This document shows positions 1 to 6,494 of a stretch of DNA of 9,591 nucleotides, piece after piece. Location of the stretch: assembly GCA_036310525.1 (NCBI GenBank), contig JAXJRQ010000056.1, forward strand, positions 1 through 9,591, read 5' to 3'. Both the position numbers and the translations under genes were made by a program. Numbering within the stretch: the stretch's first letter is position 1; every line of letters starts with the position of its first letter. The stretch comes from UBA4716 sp036310525 (lineage in GTDB: Bacteria > Bacillota > Clostridia > UBA1381). The notes below the pieces were generated by a model, which was not told the DNA's origin, did no database searches, and worked only from the letters and a program-made list of their open reading frames with translations.

Positions 1-18
1 ATTCTTTTGTTTTTCCAT
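1..18 (-). CDS. Start of a leftward gene (partial, six codons)
   Basis: On the minus strand an ATG at 18-16 opens a frame reading MEKQKN before it runs off the window. The complement of bases 26-33 reads AAAGGAGA, a strong Shine-Dalgarno sequence about 8 bases upstream, and this is the main support. The gene is divergent from ecfT. Six codons do not allow a functional call. No convincing promoter for it was found between it and ecfT. Confidence 0.55.
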
Positions 19-117
19 AATTGTATCTCCTTTCAGAATTTCTCTTTTTTAGGCGATTGCGAAATGAAATTTTTGATATAAATTATTGTTTATAAGCTGA
101 ACATACGGCTACTGAAA

Positions 118-163
118 GGCTCCCTTGCCTAAAGGGAGCTGGCGCCGAAGGCGACTGAGGGAT
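118..163. repeat. Small palindromic intergenic repeat
   Basis: Two adjacent hairpins are visible. The first pairs GCTCCCTT (119-126) with AAGGGAGC (132-139), a perfect 8-bp stem with a 5-base loop. The second pairs CGCC (143-146) with GGCG (150-153) around GAA. The following CTGAGGGATT is part of a consensus I recall, from memory only, as common between genes of gut Clostridia. It has no coding support and lies in the leader region of ecfT. An open frame from 125 runs through it, but the true ecfT start is downstream. The rest of 19-235 is AT-rich; I found no cobalamin riboswitch and no clear promoter in it. Confidence 0.6.
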
Positions 164-235
164 TGTGTAATCATAACTGAATGTAAATTCGTCCACATAA
201 ATTACAATTTATTAATTAAAAGGAACAATACCAAT

Positions 236-1123
236 ATGAATGAATTCAAAAATTTTCATCCTATAATAAATTTCATATACTTCATGTCTGTAATCGGCAT
301 GGGGATGTTTTTGATGCATCCTGCGTATATTTTGGCGGGGATTGTGTGTTCGTTTGTGTACTCAACAATTCTAAACGGAAAAAAGGCGTTAAAATTCAAT
401 CTGTTTATTTTACTGCCTGCCATTATTACTGCGGCGGTGTTTAACGGAATGTTTAACCATGAGGGAGCAACCATTCTCACATATCTTCCCGGTGACAATC
501 CGCTGACACTTGAATCTCTCATATACGGGATGACGGCAGGCAGTATCATTGCTCTTGCGGTTTGTTGGTTTTCATGCTTTAATAAAATCATGACGAGCGA
601 CAAATTCACTTACCTTTTCGGAAAAATCCTTCCATCCGCATTGCTTGTGTTGTCGATGATACTGCGGTTTGTGCCAAGATTCAAGGTACATCTTAAAACT
701 ATAATCAATGCACAAAAATGCATCGGACGTGACATGAAAAGCGGAAGCATTATACAGCGTGCCAAAAACGGAATAAAAATCCTCTCAATTATGATAACAT
801 GGGCGCTTGAAAATGCAATTGATACTGCAGACAGCATGAAAAGCCGAGGCTACGGACTTGCGGGGCGTACTGCTTTTTCTATATTTGTGTTTGACAAACG
901 TGACGCACTTGCTCTTGCATATATAATGGCAATGCTTATATATGCAATTTTGGGGAAAATTCATGGTGTTATGGAGTTTGTGTACTATCCGTACATATCA
1001 GCAACAGATTTAACACCATACGGTATAAGCGTTTTTGTTGCATATATAATGCTGTGTCTTACACCCGTAATTATTGAAGTAAAGGAGGGAATAGCATGGA
1101 AATATATAAAATCGAAAATCTGA
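236..1123 (+). CDS. ecfT: EcfT, transmembrane coupling subunit of an ECF vitamin transporter
   Basis: This 295-residue integral membrane protein couples ATP hydrolysis by the ECF ATPases to movement of the substrate-binding S component during micronutrient uptake. An early HP motif (residues 8-9) and several hydrophobic segments (about 12-45, 52-72, 95-115, 130-148, 222-242 and 262-282) fit the family. Both cytoplasmic coupling-helix motifs can be seen. The first, AQKCIGR at 159-165, is a degenerate form of the usual Ala-Arg-Gly motif. The second is A198-x-x-M-x-x-R-G-Y-G. The start was placed at ATG 236 because AAAAGGA lies about 11 bases upstream and a normal N-terminus results. The frame is open back to 125, but that part would encode a basic peptide through a palindromic repeat. 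The end overlaps the ATPase gene by 28 bases, which indicates translational coupling in one operon. Confidence 0.9.
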   Translation: MNEFKNFHPIINFIYFMSVIGMGMFLMHPAYILAGIVCSFVYSTILNGKKALKFNLFILLPAIITAAVFNGMFNHEGATILTYLPGDNPLTLESLIYGMTAGSIIALAVCWFSCFNKIMTSDKFTYLFGKILPSALLVLSMILRFVPRFKVHLKTIINAQKCIGRDMKSGSIIQRAKNGIKILSIMITWALENAIDTADSMKSRGYGLAGRTAFSIFVFDKRDALALAYIMAMLIYAILGKIHGVMEFVYYPYISATDLTPYGISVFVAYIMLCLTPVIIEVKEGIAWKYIKSKI

Positions 1124-3690
1124 AGTTTAGGTATCCTTTTTCAAAAAAGAATGCCTTAAACGGGATTTCGCTTGAAATAAAAAAAGGCGGGTTTCTGGCA
1201 CTGTGCGGACAATCCGGTTGTGGAAAATCCACGTTTTTAAGGCAATTAAAGCCTGCTCTTTCACCGCACGGTGAAAAGCAGGGAAGTATCATATTTAACG
1301 GTAAAAGCATAGAACAGACAGATTTTGAAGAACAAAGCAGAAAAATCGGTTTTATCATGCAAAATCCCGATAATCAGATTGTGACGGATAAGGTATGGCA
1401 CGAGCTTGCATTCGGACTTGAAAGCATAGGCGAGGAGAATTCACGTATACGAATGAAGGTAGCAGAAATGGCATCCTTTTTTGGAATACAGAACTGGTTT
1501 CACAAAAATGTGAACGAGCTTTCAGGCGGACAAAAACAGCTGTTGTCTCTTGCATCTGTCATGGTAATGCAGCCTGAGGTGATATTGCTTGATGAACCTA
1601 CGGGTCAGCTTGACCCCATTGCGGCACATGAATTTTTACAGATACTTTCACGCATAAACAAGGAATTCGGTACAACAATTATTTTGTCCGAGCATAGACT
1701 TGATGAAGCCTTTGCAGTGGCTGACAGAGTAGCAGTAATGGATGATGGCAAAATAATTGTTTGCGATACTCCCCGAAAAACGGGCGAAATCCTGAAAGAA
1801 ACAAATCATAAAATGCGTTATGCCCTTCCTGTTCCGATGCAGATATATTCGCATGTTCCCTCAAGCGAAAGCTGTCCCGTGACGGTACGAGAGGGAAGAG
1901 AATGGCTTGAAAAGACAGTAGAGGGTAAAGAATTAAAAGCTGTGACGCATAAAGATAAAACCTATTTATCGGATGCGGTAATAAAAGTCAGTGACGTATT
2001 TTTCAGGTATGAAAAAAATCAGACTGATATACTGAAAAATTTCTCATTAACCGTTAATAGGGGCGAGCTTTATGCAATTATGGGCGCAAACGGAGGCGGA
2101 AAAACAACTGCGCTGTCGGTCATTGGCGGACTTATGAAACCATATCGGGGAAGTGTGAAGCTTGCTTGTAATATGAAAATCGGAATTTTACCCCAGGACC
2201 CTTCCTCGGTGTTTGTGAAAAATACGGTAATATCGGATTTGTATGATATTTTTGACGGCAACAATATTACAAAGGACGAAGCGGACGCACGCATAAATGA
2301 GGTATGCTCTATATGCAAGCTTGAGGACATAAAAGATGCACACCCGTATGATATTTCGGGAGGCGAACAGCAAAGATGTGCTCTGGCGAAGGTGCTCCTG
2401 ACAGGACCTCAGATACTTCTTCTGGACGAGCCTACCAAAGGACTTGACGCCGATTTTAAACGTACCCTTTCTCTGATATTAAACAGACTCAAAAAAAGTG
2501 GTACAACAATTATAACGGTGTCGCATGATATAGAATTCTGCGCACAATATGCCGACAGATGCGGAATGTTCTTTGACGGGAATATAGTGAGCGAAGGAGT
2601 ACCACGTGAATTTTTTGCATCAAAAAGCTTTTATACTACAGCCGCAAGCCGTATGAGCAGAGGAATTATTCCTGATGCAGTGTTAAACAGTGACATTATT
2701 GAAGCTCTCGGCGGCGAAGCGGAGGAAGAAAACGGAGATATTGATGATAGCGGCGAATGTACACCGCCTGATATTAAGGCAGAAAAATCTACTTCCGAAA
2801 AAAGATTAAGCAAAAAAAAGATAGCTTGGGGAACGGTGTTTATGGCGCTTTTTCTGATATTGGGAATAGCGTCATACAAGGTGGAAAGCGGATTTTATGA
2901 AATTCTTATGAAAATTTCAGCACTATTTTCTCTGGCATCGGGACTTAATTGCTTTATTGTACAGCGTCCCATAAGTGCAGAACACAGAAAGCGCACAATC
3001 AATAAAAGCAAAATGCTTGTTGCGGTGTTTTTTATTCTGTTTCTTATACCGCTTACGATATACTTTGGAATGTACTTTCTCGAAAACCGAAAATATTATT
3101 TTACGGCACTTCTGATAGTTATAGAAACGTTTATACCGTTTTTTGTATTGTTTGAAAAGAGAAAGCCAAAGGCACGTGAGCTTGTAACCGTGAGTGTGCT
3201 GTGTGCAATTGCCGTTGCAGGGCGAGGCGCATTTTACATGCTTCCAGAATTTAAGCCTGTGATGGCAATTATAATTATTTCGGGTGTATGTCTGGGTGCT
3301 GAAACGGGTTTTCTTGTTGGTGCCATGACCGGATTTGTGTCTAATTTTTTCTTCGGTCAGGGGCCGTGGACACCATGGCAGATGTTTGCAATGGGAATTA
3401 CGGGATTTATAGCCGGTATACTTTTTAGCGGCAGAACAAACACAAAGGGCGCACTTTGTATATACGGTGCTGTTGCATCTGTTGTTTTGTATGGTGCAAT
3501 TATGAATATTGCGTCGGTGCTTATGGTGCAGTCCTATCCGTCGGCTGAAGCTGTTCTAACCGCTTTTATGACAGGCTTGCCGTTTGATATTGTGCGTGCA
3601 TGTGCTACAGCGGTGTTTTTGTATTTCGGGGCAGAGCCGTTTATAGAAAAATTGGACAGAATAAAAATAAAATACGGATTTCTTCAATAA
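1096..3690 (+). CDS. ecfA: Fused ECF transporter: two ATPase domains plus S component
   Basis: This 864-residue protein carries three ECF modules usually made as separate proteins.

ATPase domain 1 (about 1-235): Walker A GQSGCGKST 38-46, Q-loop Q89, signature LSGGQ 142-146, Walker B ending D166-E167, switch H200.

ATPase domain 2 (about 295-510): Walker A GANGGGKTT 330-338, signature SGGEQ 421-425, Walker B D444-E445, H477. Both sites look catalytically intact.

A charged linker (about 535-575) leads to membrane segments at roughly 576-594, 604-622, 640-661 and 667-687. The S domain (about 694-855) follows, with the motif GQGPWTPWQM 754-763. From memory this motif is typical of clostridial S components of the CbrT-like group, so cobalamin or a related corrinoid is the likely substrate; this is inference.

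The start has AAAGGAGG at 1081-1088, 7 bases upstream. With EcfT this would make a complete dedicated (group I-like) transporter in two polypeptides. No convincing internal ribosome binding site was seen in the linker. Confidence 0.9.
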   Translation: MEIYKIENLKFRYPFSKKNALNGISLEIKKGGFLALCGQSGCGKSTFLRQLKPALSPHGEKQGSIIFNGKSIEQTDFEEQSRKIGFIMQNPDNQIVTDKVWHELAFGLESIGEENSRIRMKVAEMASFFGIQNWFHKNVNELSGGQKQLLSLASVMVMQPEVILLDEPTGQLDPIAAHEFLQILSRINKEFGTTIILSEHRLDEAFAVADRVAVMDDGKIIVCDTPRKTGEILKETNHKMRYALPVPMQIYSHVPSSESCPVTVREGREWLEKTVEGKELKAVTHKDKTYLSDAVIKVSDVFFRYEKNQTDILKNFSLTVNRGELYAIMGANGGGKTTALSVIGGLMKPYRGSVKLACNMKIGILPQDPSSVFVKNTVISDLYDIFDGNNITKDEADARINEVCSICKLEDIKDAHPYDISGGEQQRCALAKVLLTGPQILLLDEPTKGLDADFKRTLSLILNRLKKSGTTIITVSHDIEFCAQYADRCGMFFDGNIVSEGVPREFFASKSFYTTAASRMSRGIIPDAVLNSDIIEALGGEAEEENGDIDDSGECTPPDIKAEKSTSEKRLSKKKIAWGTVFMALFLILGIASYKVESGFYEILMKISALFSLASGLNCFIVQRPISAEHRKRTINKSKMLVAVFFILFLIPLTIYFGMYFLENRKYYFTALLIVIETFIPFFVLFEKRKPKARELVTVSVLCAIAVAGRGAFYMLPEFKPVMAIIIISGVCLGAETGFLVGAMTGFVSNFFFGQGPWTPWQMFAMGITGFIAGILFSGRTNTKGALCIYGAVASVVLYGAIMNIASVLMVQSYPSAEAVLTAFMTGLPFDIVRACATAVFLYFGAEPFIEKLDRIKIKYGFLQ

Positions 3691-3696
3691 ATATAT

Positions 3697-3764
3697 AAAA
3701 GTGTGACATTTTCTCTCAAAAGGCGCATATTTGCTATAAAAAATGTCACACTTTTGTGTGACAT
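3697..3764. repeat. 16-bp inverted repeat with a third half-site
   Basis: Bases 3697-3712 and 3740-3755 are perfect 16-base reverse complements separated by 27 bases. A third copy of the core GTGTGACAT follows at 3756-3764, so ATGTCACAC (3743-3751) can pair with the upstream copy or, around a TTTT loop, with the downstream one. It lies 6 bases after the ECF operon stop codon. It may act as a weak terminator, but the four T residues at its end belong to the stem and no free T-run follows. An array of operator half-sites is an alternative. Confidence 0.5.
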
Positions 3765-3784
3765 GGAACATGTAAGAAATAAAG

Positions 3785-3799
3785 TGCCGAAATTCGGCA
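3785..3799. promoter_or_regulatory. 15-base palindrome beside a promoter, possible operator
   Basis: TGCCGAA, one central A, then TTCGGCA form a perfect odd-length palindrome. It ends 7 bases before the -35 element at 3807. The position suits a regulator binding site for the small transcript downstream. As RNA it could also fold into a 6-bp hairpin with an AAT loop. No regulator can be named. Confidence 0.3.
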
Positions 3800-3806
3800 A
3801 AAACTA

Positions 3807-3835
3807 TTGATTTATGAATAAATTACATATATAAT
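3807..3835 (+). promoter_or_regulatory. Sigma-A promoter of a candidate small RNA gene
   Basis: TTGATT (3807-3812) and a perfect TATAAT (3830-3835) are separated by 17 bases. Transcription would begin near 3842. No plus-strand gene of ordinary size starts downstream before 5329, and a strong plus-strand terminator ends at about 3956. The promoter therefore appears to serve only a transcript of about 115 bases. Confidence 0.6.
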
Positions 3836-3862
3836 GACATTGTCCTTGAAAAAGGATGCACA

Positions 3863-3904
3863 GTGAAAGCTGTGATGTTGGTTGCTTTATACGCCATATT
3901 ATAA
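3863..3904 (+). CDS. Possible 13-residue hydrophobic peptide
   Basis: A GTG at 3863 opens 13 codons ending at TAA 3902-3904, reading MKAVMLVALYAIL with the start codon read as Met. AAAAAGGA ends 6 bases upstream, which is good Shine-Dalgarno spacing. Three bases after the stop the terminator stem begins, so promoter, ribosome site, frame and terminator fit together compactly. Apart from one lysine the peptide is entirely non-polar and aromatic, as expected of a membrane-associated peptide. The Shine-Dalgarno AAGGA is paired with TCCTT in the first hairpin, so translation would be restrained. A 13-codon frame can arise by chance, so this is speculative. Confidence 0.22.
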   Translation: MKAVMLVALYAIL

Positions 3905-3906
3905 AG

Positions 3907-3956
3907 CACGTCAAAAACAGACGCATTTGTGTCTGTTTTTGGCGTGTTTGTTTTTT
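3907..3956 (+). terminator. Strong intrinsic terminator, probably bidirectional
   Basis: Bases 3907-3922 pair with 3931-3946 over 16 base pairs with a single G-T pair (T3911-G3942). The inner loop can be closed further by G3923-T3930 and C3924-G3929, leaving an ATTT loop. The plus strand then continues TTTG and a run of seven T. This ends the candidate small RNA. On the minus strand the same stem lies 10 bases past the prfA stop; the T-rich arm (GTCTGTTTTTG complement region) may give weaker termination there. Confidence 0.8.
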
Positions 3957-5032
3957 TATTCTTCACTGCTTCCCGATAACTTTTCAGCCTGGTCTGCCGT
4001 AATAAGTGCATCTATGATTTCGTCAAGAGCCGCACCGTCAAGCACCTGTTCGAGTCTGTGTATAGTAAGATTAATTCTGTGGTCGGTTACACGTCCCTGC
4101 GGGAAATTATACGTACGTATGCGTTCGCTTCTGTCACCTGAGCCCACCTGAGATTTTCTTGCGTCGGCAATTTCCTTGTTGCGCTGTGCCTCCATGGCAT
4201 CGTAAATTCGTGAACGCAGGATTTTCATTGCTTTGTCCTTGTTTTTGTGCTGTGATTTTTCGTCCTGACACGAAACGACTATTCCCGTCGGGATATGTGT
4301 AATTCTTACCGCTGAGTCGGTGGTATTAACGCACTGACCGCCGGGACCGCCTGCACGGAACACATCAATTCGTAAATCATTCTGATTGATTTCAACCTCA
4401 ACATCCTCAACCTCAGGTAAAACTGCAACAGTAACAGCAGAGGTGTGAATTCGTCCTGAGGATTCTGTTTCGGGAACTCTCTGTACACGGTGAACGCCAC
4501 TCTCAAACTTGAGCCTTGAGTATGCGCCCTGACCCTCGATTGAAAAGCTTACTTCCTTGTAACCGCCTATGTCGGTTGCGTTTGAGTTTAAAATGTCAAT
4601 TTTCCATCTTCTGTTGTCAGCGTACATGGAGTACATACGCATTAAATCTGCCGCAAAAAGCGCCGCTTCATCGCCACCTGTACCGCCTCGGATTTCAACA
4701 ATAACGTTTTTGTCGTCGTTCGGGTCTTTGGGAAGAAGTAAAATTTTAAGCTCTTCTGACACCTTTTTTATAGTTTCCTCAGCTTCAGACATTTCAAGGC
4801 GAATCATTTCCTCAAAATCCTTGTCCTGACCTTCTTCAAGCATTTCCTTATCATCTGCAAGAGTCTGCTTTGCGGTTTTTAATTCTCTGTATTTACCCAC
4901 TATAGGAGTAAGGTCGGAATGCTCTTTGCAGTATTTGCGCCAAGCCTCCTGATCGTTTATTATTTCGGGATCACTTATTTTTTCACTCACAAGCTTAAAG
5001 CGTTCCTCTAATGCTTCTAATTTATCAAACAT
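3956..5032 (-). CDS. prfA: Peptide chain release factor 1 (RF1)
   Basis: RF1 recognises UAA and UAG stop codons in the ribosomal A site and triggers hydrolysis of peptidyl-tRNA. The 358-residue length is normal for the family. The GGQ motif that reaches the peptidyl-transferase centre is at 231-233, in the context GPGGQCVNTTDSAVRITH, close to the usual GAGGQH form. The codon-recognition PxT motif of RF1 reads P187-E188-T189, just before the conserved GRIHTSAVTVAVLPE segment; RF2 would have SPF here. The N-terminal part is the expected helical domain. The start has complementary AAAGG at 5042-5046, 9 bases upstream. The neighbouring prmC methyltransferase gene, often next to prfA, is not in the window, and the gene appears monocistronic. 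Confidence 0.97.
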   Translation of the reverse strand: MFDKLEALEERFKLVSEKISDPEIINDQEAWRKYCKEHSDLTPIVGKYRELKTAKQTLADDKEMLEEGQDKDFEEMIRLEMSEAEETIKKVSEELKILLLPKDPNDDKNVIVEIRGGTGGDEAALFAADLMRMYSMYADNRRWKIDILNSNATDIGGYKEVSFSIEGQGAYSRLKFESGVHRVQRVPETESSGRIHTSAVTVAVLPEVEDVEVEINQNDLRIDVFRAGGPGGQCVNTTDSAVRITHIPTGIVVSCQDEKSQHKNKDKAMKILRSRIYDAMEAQRNKEIADARKSQVGSGDRSERIRTYNFPQGRVTDHRINLTIHRLEQVLDGAALDEIIDALITADQAEKLSGSSEE

Positions 5033-5078
5033 ATAATTGTGCCTTTCCGCCCTTTTGAGGACTTATTTGATTAACAGT

Positions 5079-5107
5079 ATTTTATAATAAATTTGTGTTT
5101 CTGTCAA
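5079..5107 (-). promoter_or_regulatory. prfA promoter
   Basis: Read on the minus strand, a consensus TTGACA -35 element (5107-5102) is followed after exactly 17 bases by TAAAAT (5084-5079). Transcription would start near 5072, giving a leader of about 40 bases before the prfA start at 5032. Confidence 0.75.
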
Positions 5108-5134
5108 CACAGGCGTATGAAACATAAATACTGA

Positions 5135-5156
5135 ATTGTTAACGAAAAGTAACAAT
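5135..5156. promoter_or_regulatory. Inverted repeat in the prfA/DUF815 intergenic region
   Basis: ATTGTTA (5135-5141) and TAACAAT (5150-5156) are perfect reverse complements separated by 8 bases, about 28 bases upstream of the prfA -35 element. A related GTTAACAA stands at 5243-5250, just upstream of the DUF815 promoter, and TTGTTAAC overlaps the first arm at 5136-5143. These could be operator sites shared by the divergent promoters, but in such AT-rich DNA chance is a real alternative. The rest of the 5033-5328 gap shows only the two promoters. Confidence 0.25.
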
Positions 5157-5255
5157 CCAGGTCGAAAAAGTTGATTTTATTGTAAATATAACACAAAAAC
5201 AATACAATTATATAGTGCATTATGACCATGTATCTTTAAAAAGTTAACAATTTTG

Positions 5256-5284
5256 TTGCAACTTTGCAATCTTTATGTTATAAT
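5256..5284 (+). promoter_or_regulatory. Promoter of the DUF815 operon
   Basis: TTGCAA (5256-5261) and TATAAT (5279-5284) are spaced by 17 bases, and TGT directly precedes the -10 hexamer, giving an extended -10 element. Transcription would begin near 5291, leaving a leader of about 38 bases. This is the only strong rightward promoter seen before the four-gene run. Confidence 0.75.
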
Positions 5285-5328
5285 GGACAATAGGAAGTTT
5301 TTAAGTTATACGGAAGGATAAAATTACA

Positions 5329-6477
5329 GTGGATTTATTGATATTTGACAGTATATTAAAAGATGAGTGCATACAGGGCATTCTTGAAAAAAACGATATA
5401 GCGGTTATGAGAAACATTATCCGTTTTGCGGAAAATGAGGGAATAACCTGTAACAGCATAAAGGAGTATGTGGCATCACTGCTTGCAAATGACGAAAACA
5501 TCCTTTCCGACCTTGCACGTGCAGGAAAAAAGGTCGGCGATGATTTGTACCGTCTGGCAAAGCGTGATATAAGCCAGATATATAAGAGCCTGTTTTCTGT
5601 GGAATTAAAGTATTCGCCGTCAGGTAACGATACGGGATATTGCAGTGAATATACCGATTCGTTAAAAGATATTACGGAGGCAAAGGACGCAGGTGAGCTT
5701 CTTGACAAGCTTATAAATCACTACAGAAAGCTCGGATGCGGTTCGGGTGCAAAATACCTTGCGTATAAGTTTGACGGAAAGCTTAATGGTATTCCGCATG
5801 TGGATCTGGTTGATTTTGACACACTTATCGGAATTGACTTCCAGAAGCAGACGCTTATAGATAACACAAAGGCGTTCATTCAGGGTAAAGCGGCTAATAA
5901 TGTACTTTTATTTGGTGACAGAGGTACGGGAAAGTCTTCGTCGGTAAAAGCATTGCTTAAAATGTTTGCAAAGGATGGACTTCGTCTTATTGAATTGCCA
6001 AAACAGCATATAAAGGATATTCCCATGCTTGTGAAATCTCTTGCGGGCAATCCGCATAAATACATACTTTTCCTTGATGATTTATCATTTGAGGCAGAAG
6101 AACCCGAATATAAGTCATTAAAAATTGCAATGGAGGGTCAGCTTCAGGCGCATCCCGATAATGTGCTGATATATGCAACCTCTAACCGCAGACATCTTGT
6201 AAAAGAAACGTGGTCAGACAGACAGGGTGATGATGTACACAGAAACGACCAGCTTCAGGAAACATTGTCGTTGTCTGAAAGATTTGGTATAAGCCTTGTT
6301 TTCTCGGCACCTAATCAGAAAGAATTTTTAAATATTGTTGCCGCAATGCTTAAGGCTCAGGGTATAGAAATTGATGCCGAGATAGAGAAAAAAGCAGTTG
6401 TGTGGCAGATGAATTACGGAGGCAGAAACGGACGTTGTGCAAAACAGTTTGTTGCGTCGTATGTTTCCGGAAAATAA
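5329..6477 (+). CDS. AAA-type ATPase of the DUF815 family
   Basis: A 382-residue cytoplasmic ATPase. The Walker A motif is GDRGTGKSS (196-204). Walker B is the hydrophobic run ending D250-D251. A sensor-1-like asparagine is N286 in YATSNRRH, and R318 in SLSERFG is a plausible arginine finger. The helical N-terminal half (about 1-150) precedes the ATPase core, followed by a small helical lid (about 330-382). This layout and the wording around the motifs fit DUF815, a conserved bacterial family whose cellular role is, to my knowledge, not established. The start is GTG at 5329, with GGAAGGA about 10 bases upstream; no better ATG exists nearby. It is the first gene of a four-gene run whose other members are exported or membrane-anchored. 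Confidence 0.85.
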   Translation: MDLLIFDSILKDECIQGILEKNDIAVMRNIIRFAENEGITCNSIKEYVASLLANDENILSDLARAGKKVGDDLYRLAKRDISQIYKSLFSVELKYSPSGNDTGYCSEYTDSLKDITEAKDAGELLDKLINHYRKLGCGSGAKYLAYKFDGKLNGIPHVDLVDFDTLIGIDFQKQTLIDNTKAFIQGKAANNVLLFGDRGTGKSSSVKALLKMFAKDGLRLIELPKQHIKDIPMLVKSLAGNPHKYILFLDDLSFEAEEPEYKSLKIAMEGQLQAHPDNVLIYATSNRRHLVKETWSDRQGDDVHRNDQLQETLSLSERFGISLVFSAPNQKEFLNIVAAMLKAQGIEIDAEIEKKAVVWQMNYGGRNGRCAKQFVASYVSGK

Positions 6478-6494
6478 TTTGGAGAGGATTAAAC

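Larger units (their letters stand above)
3842..3956 (+). ncRNA. Candidate structured small RNA, about 115 nt, unclassified
   Basis: The interval lies between a near-consensus promoter and a strong terminator and contains four predicted hairpins. The first is TCCTT-GAAA-AAGGA (3843-3856). The second is CACAGT-GAAA-GCTGTG (3859-3874, with one G-T pair). Both have GAAA tetraloops. The third pairs TGCTTTAT 3883-3890 with ATAAAGCA 3901-3908. The fourth is the terminator; its base shares positions 3907-3908 with hairpin 3, so the two cannot both form fully. I recognise no known RNA or riboswitch family. The RNA is convergent with prfA and its end overlaps the prfA stop codon, so it could pair with the 3' end of the prfA message. 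It may instead be the mRNA of a 13-residue peptide. Confidence 0.45.

Noticed and set aside
125..235. N-terminal extension of ecfT giving a 332-residue protein
   Set aside because: The extension is arginine-rich, is encoded by a palindromic repeat and lacks a ribosome site. ATG 236 has one and gives a normal EcfT N-terminus.
19..235. Cobalamin or other vitamin riboswitch upstream of ecfT
   Set aside because: No B12-box-like sequence or riboswitch architecture was seen, and the interval is mostly AT-rich plus the small repeat.
3013..3690. Internal translation start producing a separate S component from ATG 3013 (Met640) or the Met582 codon
   Set aside because: No Shine-Dalgarno sequence precedes either ATG, and the frame is continuous from the ATPase domains.
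3856..4000. Alternative plus-strand frame from ATG 3856 through the terminator (about 48 codons)
   Set aside because: It reads through the terminator stem into antisense prfA, its ATG sits directly against AAGG with no spacing, and the product looks random.
3882..4151. Plus-strand frame of 89 codons
   Set aside because: It overlaps the terminator and prfA, has no ribosome site, and its composition is that of a shadow of prfA.
4306..4829. Several overlapping small frames on both strands within prfA, and similar frames within other genes
   Set aside because: They are shadows of strongly supported genes and lack ribosome sites and recognisable domains.
6402..6494. Upstream extension of the exported protein at 6495
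   Set aside because: It lies inside the DUF815 gene. GTG 6495 has GGAGAGGA at proper spacing and begins a clean signal peptide.
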